From Paraphoma chrysanthemicola (taxonomy: Eukaryota > Ascomycota > Dothideomycetes > Pleosporales > Phaeosphaeriaceae), in NCBI GenBank assembly GCA_020744225.1, contig JAGMWG010000008.1, positions 1,302,001 through 1,366,000 on the forward strand: a DNA stretch of 64,000 nt. The letters are read 5' to 3'. Shown here piece by piece: positions 33,278-43,800 of the stretch. The notes beneath the pieces are model-generated. The model was not told where the DNA came from and did not search any database. It saw only the letters and a list, made by a program, of their open reading frames with translations. The position numbers were made by a program, and so were the translations under genes. Each line of letters begins with the position of its first letter. Position 1 is the first letter of the stretch.

Positions 33278-33782
33278 ATGGACGTGGACGACTTTCCATT
33301 ACCAGATTGCTCAAAGAGTTATGCGGTAGAGACCGTGGAAACAAGCTCATTTTCTGAGAGAGAGGAGTGATTTTGATATCTGGCACAGAACTCTGCCTTC
33401 TTCGGCTCGTCTACTGCGCCTTGCCTGGACAGATACTGCCCAGAACTCCTGCTAGCCCTCGGGAAGCAGCGATGACATTGAGTAGGAAGTTTGTGGGATA
33501 CTCGTTCTTGAGTCTTGTCGTAGGCTAAGAATAGTTCTCTACTGCAAAGTTAATCAAGAACTTTCGCAGTGCTGTATCTTCTTATGTGTGCTCCTAGACG
33601 TATCAAATGCAAGAAAAGCAAATCCATAGCGTTATTGCAGGGCCTAGGCATACCACATGAGGCACTGAAGACGCAGATCTCGCAGATAAGTTGGCTAGTA
33701 AGTGGAATGCCTCCATCGGCGAACAAGTCATAATTGATATCCATGGACGTGGATGACTTTTCATCCTGTCACCAGACTGCTC
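33278..33782 (+). repeat. Two diverged copies of a ~35-40 bp segment
   Basis: Copy 1 at 33278-33312 and copy 2 at 33743-33782 share ATGGACGTGGAYGACTTT-type text, then CACCAGAYTGCTC, with a 5-nt length difference. Copy 1 lies in a 49-codon frame (33222-33371) that reads DLPLAWTQFDFHMDVDDFPLPDCSKSY. Confidence 0.65.
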
Positions 33783-34104
33783 GAGGATCGTACCGCCGAC
33801 CACCAGTTATTTACTATAACCAAATCACAGTTCAAATGCTTCACTGTTTTCGTCAACTCGCACAATATCTCTTCCAGGAACGTTGCCAGGTAGGATGCGA
33901 AATTCGATCCGATGACCATTGTTCTACATAAGCACTTCGCGAGTTATCTTCAAACTTGTGAGCTGATATCGGGAGGGGACAGACCTCCGCAACTAAGCGG
34001 AAGTCGAGGTGCCTGTCGTGATATCTCCGAACACTGTGCAATGTTCCGTCACCTCGATAAGATAGTATAGAATGAATGCGCAGCTCTAGTGATTTAACAT
34101 GATA

Positions 34105-34123
34105 GGGGGGGGGGGGGGGGGGG
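34105..34123 (+). repeat. Poly-G tract (19 nt)
   Basis: Uninterrupted run of 19 G. Unusual in fungal DNA. It can form a G-quadruplex, and its length may be misread. Confidence 0.9.
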
Positions 34124-35940
34124 AGAGAATAGTACTGCCGTGTTGTTCGAGGAAACCTGCGATGCGGATGAGACTAAAAGTGGATGTCACGTACCGTCGA
34201 TTGCATAGCTACAGCAGGTATGATGCTGCGAGATTCCTGGTACTCTCGGAATTGCTACTCAGTACATCCGTATCATGACTTCGCCGCAGTTCCTTCGTGT
34301 CATGAGCCCATCACATATTGCGCGAAGCGAAGTGGCGTGGTCTTCGTTTGCTCGGACGTGAAGATAATGATACTCAGCGATATAATGATGGCGCTCGGCC
34401 AAAGATATCTTGTTATACGGATCTTGGGAAAGATGACCTGTTTATGAGGTTGTTGCACATGGGCACACGCGCATGTTTGCTGACTTCGCATCATAGAGAT
34501 GTGCAGGTATAGAGCTGCGCCACGTTTCCAATGCTGTTACGAGCTTTGCAACAGAATCTCGCAGCAACTCAACTGATGAGTATGTTATGACCATTGCCCT
34601 ACTTTCTCGACTTTGTCGCGCGACACAGTGACGACTATCCATACTAGTCTGGACAAGGCATATCGAAGTGTCCAGCAGCCGTCGGTAAGGACGGAGACGG
34701 TGCTTGCGGCCAACAAATTTTCCGTTTTCTCAAGATTGATTGCCATTAATCGGTGCCCGGATAGATACCATCTCTTCTTGTCCAATATGTTTGACTAAAA
34801 AATAAGATTATCTTTGTTGTGCAGCTGTGAGCGTTTGCATCTATGGCAAGTCTGAGTTCGTGCGGCGTCATGTCATTGTTGAGTGGGGAGGTTTATAATG
34901 GTGATAGCTGCAAATTGGTGTCTTAGGATCTGATGTGACTGGGGTTGCGTTGGCGATGATTGATTGTGGGGAGAGCGAGAAATGCGCAGCGCTTCTGCTG
35001 TCCGATATCTCAATCACCGGTTGAGGTCCACGGCCGATTGTTCGATAACCAACGTGGCCCACAAGAGGTATCCCTCTCAATTTCTCAAACCGCTCATAAT
35101 GCACAATGCGAGAAGACGTATTGGCTCTCGTACGATGTCTCAGTGGACGGAGTAGATGGACTCGAGCGGAAGGGTCTGTGTGCCGAGCAAGTCTTCACTT
35201 GTGTTGAGGCCTATACACAATTTGGACATACAAGTGGCAAACCTTGCGTTAGTATCCGGCTGTAATAGCAATTGTCGTAAACGGCTGCGGGATGATGGCA
35301 GTCGGGCATCAATCCACTATTTCTATTGCGCCGAGTATAAACCACCCAGGACGATTAAATATACGCTGTCTGCATGGATCTCACGTACACTTCAAATTAT
35401 GACGCCTACGTGATTCTTTCAATACCTCCGCATGCCAGCGTGCCGACGCATTCAAGAACAGGAAAGGCCAACCAACTGAACTTCCCCTATCGATCGACCG
35501 CAGTTATCGCCGCGATAGGCGACATGCTGGTGAGCTGTTCGATTGCCCGACTTGCTCTGACATTTGTCTCGATTTTCCCTCCGTGCTTTGCGTCTTCCAT
35601 ACTCAAGGATTGGCACTCAATGCCACGTCTGGTGGTCACCGTGCAGAAGCATGGGAGCCCAACTGGTCTGTAGCAGGAAGGATTTGACGTCGAGGATAAC
35701 GCTGATTCAATTTATGGCCTCGCAAACCATATGGCGCTCTTGCTAGCAAGGAAGCTGCCGTATTGACTGAGAAGATCACCGCTCGGCGCGATAACGTGTT
35801 CCCATCGCTAGTCTCTGGCTTGAAGCCTGTCGCTGAAACTTCTGCTTATCTCGGGTCTTCCTCCTCCTGTGGTCGAGGATATGTTCAACGGCTGATGGCA
35901 GAAGGCCACAACCTCGCAATCACATGACTCTGCCAACCTC

Positions 35941-36511
35941 ATCACCGGTGCCGTCACACTCCTTATGAGGATAAGAGAGAAGACAACGTACGACTCATCA
36001 CCGGTGCCGTCACGATCCTGACGAGGACAAGAGAGAAGACAACGTACGACCCGTCACCAGTGCCGTCATATTCTTGACGAGGACAAGAGAGAAGACAACG
36101 TACGACCCATCACCGGTGCCGTCACATTCCTAACGAGGACAAGAGAGAAGACAACGTTCGAAAGATGTTTGTGCGAACCATCGTCAGTTTGGCATTTTTC
36201 CCTCAGTCGCCAACAACCTAGCAACGTGTACACGTTCGATGAACCGCCTCATCACCGGTGCCGTCGCGGTCACCGTGGTCGTATACTGACGAGGAAAAGA
36301 GAGAAGACAACGTGCGAAAAATGTTTGTGCGGACTAAGCGTCAGTCGTTTCCCTCTCAGCCGCCAACAACCACCTCATCACCAGTGCGGCTACAGCCCTC
36401 GTGGTTGTTGACTGACGAGGAAAAGAGAGAAGACAACGTTCGAAAAATGTTTGAGCGAGCCATCCTCAGTTTGGTGCTTCCCTCTCAGTCGCCAACAACC
36501 TAGCAACATGC
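35941..36511 (+). repeat. Minisatellite with 56-bp units, then longer mixed units
   Basis: Units start at 35941, 35997, 36053 and 36109 with an exact 56-bp step. The same unit starts again at 36251 and 36377 (steps 142 and 126). The longer units insert a second module containing GTTTGTGCGRACYA and CTCAGTCGCCAACAACC. The shared core is ATCACCGGTGCCGTCAC ... GACGAGGACAAGAGAGAAGA ... CAACGTACGAC. Since 56 is not a multiple of three, the array does not keep one frame, though one frame reads DEEKREDNVRKMF. Confidence 0.92.
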
Positions 36512-37423
36512 ACACATTCGATGGACTTGGCTAGTTTTGGTAGACTTGGACGACACTTGGAGAGGCTGCGGATAACGCTGGAGGCAGGGATGGAGGCAAG
36601 TGTAAGTCGGTCAAACCACCGTCCTCAAGAAAACAGCACGGCTACGACGGGCCAGCGCGTCACTCCTAGATCCTGATGACGTCGACAGGGTCGCTGAAAG
36701 GTGTGGGGCGGGGCGCAATCGACGTGGGGTCGGATGTTGCCTCAGCTCGCGCTAACACTCTTGTCCTAGGGCAGCACTAACCGCTACCTCCACCACTGTG
36801 ATGCTTCAGAAGCTTGCAGTGATAACGACATTTCGTTTGCGATATTGACTTGATACTATTATCATGCCTAACCTTGAAAGCAGGCTCGTACTCAACCTAT
36901 AGGATTGGCAACGGGCACAATGTCATCCTGGATGAGGATACCCTAGAACGATTTTGTTCAGTCCGAGCGAGCGATGAAAAAGCCAGACGCTACAACGATC
37001 GCGACGAAAGGCAATGCGCAAGTTTTGCAAGCATCCGATCATGGACGGCAGGCTACACTAGACGCCCTCGCGCAACATCAGTTGTGAATGCTTCTGGACC
37101 AACAGCACAATGGCACCAATAATCCACTGAGCGATGCCTTCGGCGCTGTCTATCGCGACAACAATATGGACTTCTGGGGCACAGCTGCGAGTTCCCTACT
37201 CCCTGCCGACAACAACGACAGTGTGTCTCACAGTAAGTGTCACGGCATACCTCTACGCACATGCGCTGATACCTTACGAAATTACAGCAAGCAACCGTCC
37301 ATGTGCTCCTCCTGGCATCGCAAACGCTCCCACCACGCGGCGCACCTTCCGTCTCATTCCCTACTTCCCTTCGCTCAAACCTATTGCCGCCAGTCTCCAG
37401 CGAAGACTACAAAGCCCCACAGC

Positions 37424-37735
37424 ACACGTCGCGTACCACGTCATCAACGAGTCGGAGCACTGCATGGCCTTCTCGATTCGGCCCGGCAATAGCAACCACC
37501 GTGTCACGGTCTGCCGAGAACAGAACACCCTGTCGCACGTCGCGTACCACGTTAATCGATCGCCTCAGCCTCGAGCCACCTCGTTCGCAGGCCCAAGCAA
37601 AAACCAATCACCACAGCGCGCGTCGCGCACCACGTCAACCAGTCGCCGCACTCCCATGCCGCCCTCATTCCCGTCCCCGGACGAAAACCAAATACCCACA
37701 GCACGCGTCGCGTACCACGTCAATTATACGCCGCA
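37424..37735 (+). repeat. Four degenerate units with a CGTCGCGTACCACGT core
   Basis: The core appears near 37425, 37537, 37617 and 37704 (steps about 82-113). In the frame starting at 37134 most copies read [HR]VAYHVN followed by Pro/Gln/His text. The units are diverged. The 234-codon frame that carries them (37134-37838) has no recognised domain and may be a low-complexity chance frame. Confidence 0.6.
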
Positions 37736-37977
37736 GCCATGGCTTCAAGCGGTGGAGCTGCACGCTTGGAGCAGGGAGCAGGGAGCAAGATGGAGATGCG
37801 GATCGAAGTTGGAGGAGAGACAAAGCGTCGAATCGTGAGGTGGAGGAGAGACGAGGGGCTGGATTGCGGCGGGCGGGAGGACGAAAGAGCGGATACAAAC
37901 AGCGAGAGAAACACAGAAGCCGATCATCGGGTCTGACGGAGAAAAGTTGGAGGCAGAGCTGGCCTTAGGATGGTTCG

Positions 37978-38340
37978 ATGGCTCTAGAGCTAAGACTTGA
38001 AGCGATCACGAGATACACCAACTGGCAGATCGAGGCAACAAGAGCAGCGAGAGAGCGCCGGTGCGATGCTATCATGACATGGGACGCAGGCAATATGAAG
38101 CATGCAGCGCTACTCCCTGGTCAGGTCGGTCCATTTCCATCAGCGTTGCCTGGTCTTGTTCCCGCTATGCTGCCTGCGATTGCCGCAGCTGCGGACGATA
38201 AGGATCTACTACACGAGCATATCTCAAAGACCACAAGTTTGTTGCGATCGCCGCAGTTGTGGGCGATGCGGAGATGCTGCGCGAGCAGACACCAAAGGCC
38301 ACAGATCTGTATGAAGGTCTGAGTAAGTTTTCCCGGACGA
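37978..38340 (+). pseudogene. Ankyrin-like coding remnant
   Basis: One frame reads LPAIAAAADDKDLLHEHISKTT (about 38170-38240). After a frame change it continues FVAIAAVVGDAEMLREQTPKATDLYEG (about 38240-38325). The two segments repeat the same pattern, like consecutive ankyrin units (AxxGDxxMLRxLL). A splice or indel between them cannot be settled by eye. Treated as debris of an ankyrin-type protein. Confidence 0.4.
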
Positions 38341-39018
38341 AACTGGGTCATCTGTGGCTTTTGAAGATACAACGCCCTTGAATTCCAATCTAGTGACCAC
38401 CGGAGGAATATCAAATGTAAGCGCGAAGTAATGTTATGGCCCTGATGCGGGCCGCGGCGCGTGCGATGGACCAAGGCCTGCGAGTTGCCATCTGTCATCA
38501 CAAAACTAAGGCCGCTGATATCATCATCTTCCTCTGGTGCAAGGAGGACTGTCATAAATCTCAATACGGTGGCTTGGAGAGAAAGCCCGTAAGGACTGCG
38601 CGCGGTGCCTTCATGCGAGTCCGATATATGGAGCGTCCGCCTGCGAAGGCACTGGTGGCGATGATCCGCATAAGCACAGGAAGACATTCTCATCATTTTA
38701 AACGAATCGTGGGTCGAGGACAGGCAGTTAAGCTTCTGAGCATTGCCGCATAGTCAATGTAACAACTCATCTCGACCACCCCTATCAACCTCGATTGTAA
38801 TTTGTGCACTTCCTATGCCGACTACTACGACTTCATCGATGTATGGAGATGCTCAGACGTCTTGGTGAGCCGATATGCCTGCAAGGAAGGTCGATAAATG
38901 CGGAGAGTGCGCGACAACAGATGGAGAGCTACAACATTCGGACGCGAAAGATGCGCAAGACGCTGCCAAAGCCTCCTTGAACAGGAACAAGAGGGCAAGG
39001 CTGTTTCTGGGAAGGTAC

Positions 39019-39207
39019 TCAGGTCAGCAATAGTGCCGCTGAGGACATTTTGTTTTCGAGCCCGATGAAGGCCCAATAAAGAATGGTATGGCCGAACAGC
39101 CCATGCATGCGGCCAGAGCGATACTTTTCTGATAGTAGGGGCATCCAATCACGATATCCTGCTATCTCCGCACCTGCTTTGTATATCGACGGCAAGATCT
39201 CTTTCAT
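39019..39207 (-). pseudogene. Second ankyrin-like remnant
   Basis: 62 codons on the minus strand: MKEILPSIYKAGAEIAGYRDWMPLLSEKYRSG...FGHTILYWAFIGLENKMSSAALLLT. The GHTxLYWAxxG...ALLL phrase resembles an ankyrin repeat. The frame ends at a stop directly after it. Confidence 0.4.
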
Positions 39208-39250
39208 TTAACGCCTTGCCTCAACCTCAAGGGTTTACTTCTGAGCGCCT

Positions 39251-39396
39251 CCGATACTGCATCACTATTCTGATACTGCATCACTATTCTGATACTGTAT
39301 CGCTCCTCTGAGACTGCATCGGTGCTCTGATACCCTATCGGTGCTCTGATACTATATCGGTGCTCTGATGCTGCATCGGTGCGCTGTCACTGTATC
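39251..39396 (+). repeat. 19-bp minisatellite, about 7.7 copies
   Basis: Units start at 39251, 39270, 39289, 39308, 39327, 39346, 39365 and 39384 with an exact 19-bp step. Consensus CTGATACTGCATCGGTGCT. The first two copies carry CACTATT instead of CGGTGCT. Each copy differs by one to five bases. Confidence 0.95.
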
Positions 39397-39714
39397 CCAA
39401 AGAACCGAGCCTGCGCTCGCGCTTGAGTCGGCCGAGTGCGTGGAGTGCTTCGATCTCAAGAGCGTAATTCTGGATCGTATCCTGTCCATGGACTTTATTA
39501 ACAAGTGATACGAGATGAAGTCATGGAGAACATGGTCGCTCTTCATTACCAAAAATGAAGGCAGCATAGGATAGATCGACTTCATCGCGGTCGTGTATGC
39601 AGATTAGACGCTTTGTTGGAGGTCGAGAACATAGTCCTCAACCATGTCGACGAACATTTAGTCAGTCAGCAATGCTTGGAACTTGAAGACTTTCTGGTCA
39701 AGAGGGAGATTTAA

Positions 39715-40546
39715 TCACCCGGAATCTGAATCCCAGCTATCATTGAGTTCCCGCGACACCACTCGATCATTGCCGAAGCCAGTCTTGAAAATTTCATACG
39801 GGCTGACCAAGCCTCTGAGCAGCCTCTCGTAATCGTAAGCAAACTTACGCAAGGCAGCCTTGAAGAAGTGAGATCGGCTATCAAAGTCTTGACGAAATTC
39901 TATTTTGACGTTGTAGAAGTAATCGGCCAAACCAAAGAGGCCTTCACGCAAATACGCCCGATTATCGTCAAAGAACTCATACTGATGAACGAAGCCTTCG
40001 TACATCTGCCCATCATCACTGTCGATGAGATTAGGTAAGTCAATAAAACTTTCACGCAGTTGGTCTCGCTGAAGCTACTTAAGCTGAGTCCCGACCACGT
40101 CTCACAAATCGAAGAGGCCTTCGCAACTACTTTCAATCCTCGCCAAAGTCGAAGCCGCGCGAGCTATGGATGATGAAGGGTAACAGTCCAAGTAGGCCTT
40201 TGCCTGTGATGTCTCAATTATCGCCGAACCCTTGCATACCCTTGGCTTAGAGGACACGGATAGATCAACAAGACGTTCACTTGCGATGTTCTCACCGTAG
40301 CGGCCGGCAGACCTCAAGAATGCGATTGATACCGTTGGATTTATCGGTGTCCTTCATTCCGCCAATCATATTCAGATTGAAGAGAACGTGAAGCTGGTTC
40401 AGGAGCTCGTCCTGGACTACAGGCGGAATCCGCACACGCTCATCGAAAAGCAATTTTGTACTAAGTTGGAGCCACGGCTCGTGGTCATCTATCATTTGGA
40501 GCGAGAGCCTCGACTCGGCATGTTTTCGCAGCGCAGCATGAAGCAC
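39715..40546 (-). pseudogene. Chain of minus-strand ORF fragments, family unknown
   Basis: Frames 40546-40292, 40317-40102, 40136-39900 and 40005-39715 follow each other with frame changes. Internal text repeats weakly: [RC]EGLF[GD]L occurs in two fragments and YEGF...REGLFGLADYF in one. This suggests a decayed repeat protein. No domain is recognised and the strand is not certain. Confidence 0.3.
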
Positions 40547-40646
40547 ACGAGAATCTATTGCGTCGTGATGAGGTGTTTCATGTACTGAGGCGATGCTGTC
40601 CCACGCTTAGTGAGCTTGCAATGGGATCGTAGACCTTACCGACGAC

Positions 40647-40817
40647 ATGAGGGATCTGGACATTGAGAGCGGAGCTGAAAACGACGACGGTGACGACGAG
40701 AAGAAGAGCAAGGGCGTACCGTGTGCGGGCAAGAAGAAGCGCAAAGTTCGCAGCGGCAAGAAGACCGAGAGGGGCAAAGAGCTGGAGAAGGCGAGAAAGT
40801 CGGAGGGTTCGACTTGA
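40647..40817 (+). other. Short highly charged ORF (56 residues)
   Basis: MRDLDIESGAENDDGDDEKKSK...GKKKRKVRSGKKTERGKELEKARKSEGST. Acidic then strongly basic, like a nucleolar-type tail. The frame is open upstream to 40614. Probably the last exon of a lost gene, or a chance purine-rich frame. Confidence 0.3.
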
Positions 40818-43800
40818 TCACAAGCAGGCGCGCTACCACCACCGGCGGCTGTCTTGGAAATCCTCTGATAAATGCCGATTATTTCATCATACGGTAGATC
40901 TTGCTGAATACTCGATGTCTATGCAACGGGCTGTGGACACGGCCAATGCGGGCAGATTGACGAAGTGCAAGGCTGGCCTGGTTGGCCGCGTCTATTATAT
41001 GCAAGATCATGGATTCTAGTCCTGTGCTGATCCTAAATTGGTGTCCTGGAGGTCTACTGCACCGTGATGTCACTGACATGCTGCTTGAATGGTGAAAATA
41101 ATAACTGCACGACGCCGGTTCGCGGAGCCACTTTTGAACTGCAGCAAATTATCAGCAGCTACACGAAGCGAAGGGCCAAAGACTGTAAGAAAGTCCCCAT
41201 GGCAACTAAGCGCGCATGCATATCGCATTCTTAGGGGTTGACAGTTGTCACTCGGTACATGTCAAGAGCACCCGCCACTTACTACACGCCATTTGCCAAT
41301 GAGCCACGGAACCACAATGGTTTCGCTTGCTACAAAACCAGCATGGAAGCTACCACTCGGATGATGAATGAGAATCGAGAAATAGAAAAGACAAAACTTT
41401 CCAATAGTCAAGACCGGGGAATGGTTGTCTCTCAATCTCTGCCCTCAAAACGCTTTTAGATATCTCATCCCCAATCACCACTTTGATCCCAACGAATGGT
41501 CTCAATGCTCTTCGTCACTATAATACACCTCGAAAAGACGATTCGAATTACCGGCAGTAAATTAATCGTATTCGCTAGCGTTGTTCAATACACTTCACTT
41601 GCGGACTATGCTTTCAACAAACGACAAGACGACTTCGCGGGAGGGTTCGTACGCAATGGCGCGTATATCGATACACGCTACCGTGGCTTGAGTAGAGAGG
41701 CAGATTTATGCCATGCGGCAGACAAGGTATGTGTTGACGATGGCGTGCTTCCTCTCCAGTATGATGGGCGAGGCTCGGACATGGATCTCGGCGGAGGGTT
41801 TCTTCCTTTGTGAGATCGATAACAGTGCACCTTGCGAGCCAGGTCTTGAAAAACACCTGTATCGAGTCGGCTGTACTCGAGATGTTCTTCCTTCTCTTCG
41901 ACTGTATGTTCATCGTATTTATCGATGAATTTGGCACCGTCGACAATCTCACTCTTGGAAGCCGTGAGTTGAAGCAGCAAATGTTGCTCATCATTATAGT
42001 GAAGCTTATCGCAGAGGATGGGGTTGTTGGATCGGTCGGTCTGTTAGCCATTGCTGCGGATCTGGTCGTGGTTCCTGCGGGTTGTTCTGGCCGCATGATG
42101 CGTTGCTAGATAACTCTTGAGCCAGTTGGTTTTGACCAACACGGTCTTCAGCAAATAGTGACTTGTGAAATCGCAGCGGTGACAATGTGGCGTTAACGAG
42201 AATGGTGTCCAGCGAGTGATAGCTTGCAGCCTCGCGACGGCAACAAGGTAGTGACGAGCGTTTTGCTGAATAGATCGGTGAGAAATGCACGGGGACATGT
42301 ATGGGGCCCCGGTATATCTCCCAGTAGAGGCATCTTTGGTCAGAACCACCCTCATGTATGCGAAAGACTTGCTGAGCGCTTTCAAGCTGAGAATCTTGGG
42401 CTTGATTACCGCCTTCAATCCACCAGCCTTGGTAGGACAGATACCATTGAGTGGCGCATGGTCGCAAGCCGCCGGTATAACTCCTTAGCTATGACGTACT
42501 GCTCATAGCTGGCGAAAGAGGGTACGTAGTCGAAAGGAGCACGATTCGAGGCATGCGATCTTCGACCGGGAAGTGTTGTATGCAAGTCCTTAGCCCTATT
42601 CCATCACTTGTCGATGATAGTGGAGGATTTGTATTTCGCTCGGAGAGTCGCCGTCGGACTCCCTCGTGTTGAAAGCGGGCAAGAGACTATTTTTAGATAG
42701 TGAACATACCGGTCTTCCATATGGCTCAGCTTGACGTTGTACGCTTGGATTCGTGCAAGACTGTTGATGCTCTGCTTGCTGGGGATCTGGTCGAATATAT
42801 GTTGACGAAAGCCGGTCGGCTTTGATTTGTAATTGGCTTGTTTCGAGACCGTCTTAATTTTCATAGATAACCTGGGAATGCGAAGGTTGTCTATATGCTA
42901 GTGTCGTCCACGCTCGGAACCATCATCTTCCCCAACATCTGCCTAGGCCAGCTCGAAGAGCGCACGAACGGTAGTAGTGAGAACTGAGGGCTTTTTGATA
43001 TTAGGTGCATTGAAGTATGCATAGCTTCGTAAGCTTCGACGTATAACTCTAATTTGAGAGCTTGTAGACCGATTCGCACGATGCCGGTGCGGGCAGAAAG
43101 CACAAAAATGACTCGGTTTTAGGGAGGGGCTGTGGGGATCGAAGAAGGATCAACGGAGACAGTTTGAACATATGCCCAAACAGCAGACAGAGCAGCGCCG
43201 GATGTCCTTGCCTTGCATGTAGTGTATTTATCGGCCTTGAGGCTACGCATCCACTTACTCTGTCACTTTATTTGGTATCATGGCGATGCGCTGTATATGC
43301 TCCGTTCCAAATTGATGAGAAGAGCCATTCTTCCGTGGTACTTTCACCCCGCATGCGTAAGTCTGATTATTTCGGGGTAAGACATCTCTTAGCGATCATG
43401 ACTGAATGTAGCGACAGCGCCTATAAGATGCTCGTTGATAAAGCGCTGCACTCCTACTTGGCAATCTGTGAAGAGACAAATCTGCCCAGAACTAATGGCC
43501 CAGTATTGCACACGAATCCGAGTTTTGCCTTCTTCCTCGCACCTGGCGTCGCTCCCCGAGAGAAACTGCGGGCTGATACGATTGTTCCACTTCTCGAAGT
43601 CGTGTCGCGCGACCGGCCTCACCTCCGCTATCTCTAACCCGCGCGTGCATGTTTTTGTTGTCCTCCATATTCTGATGGGTATTGCAAACTTTGTCTTTAG
43701 CTTCTGGGTGAGTCTTCGCTTAGCGACCTTGAGCTTTCGTTGGGGCCTATGGATACATCTCAGCAGACTCGTCATCTATGTCGTCGTAGAGCTTGCGCTT

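Noticed and set aside
35941..36511. CRISPR-like array
   Set aside because: Units are contiguous 56-bp tandem repeats without spacer/repeat alternation, in a eukaryotic genome.
37303..37968. 221-codon Ser/Thr/Arg-rich ORF in the island
   Set aside because: Overlaps two other long frames. Composition follows the degenerate repeat rather than a protein. No domain.
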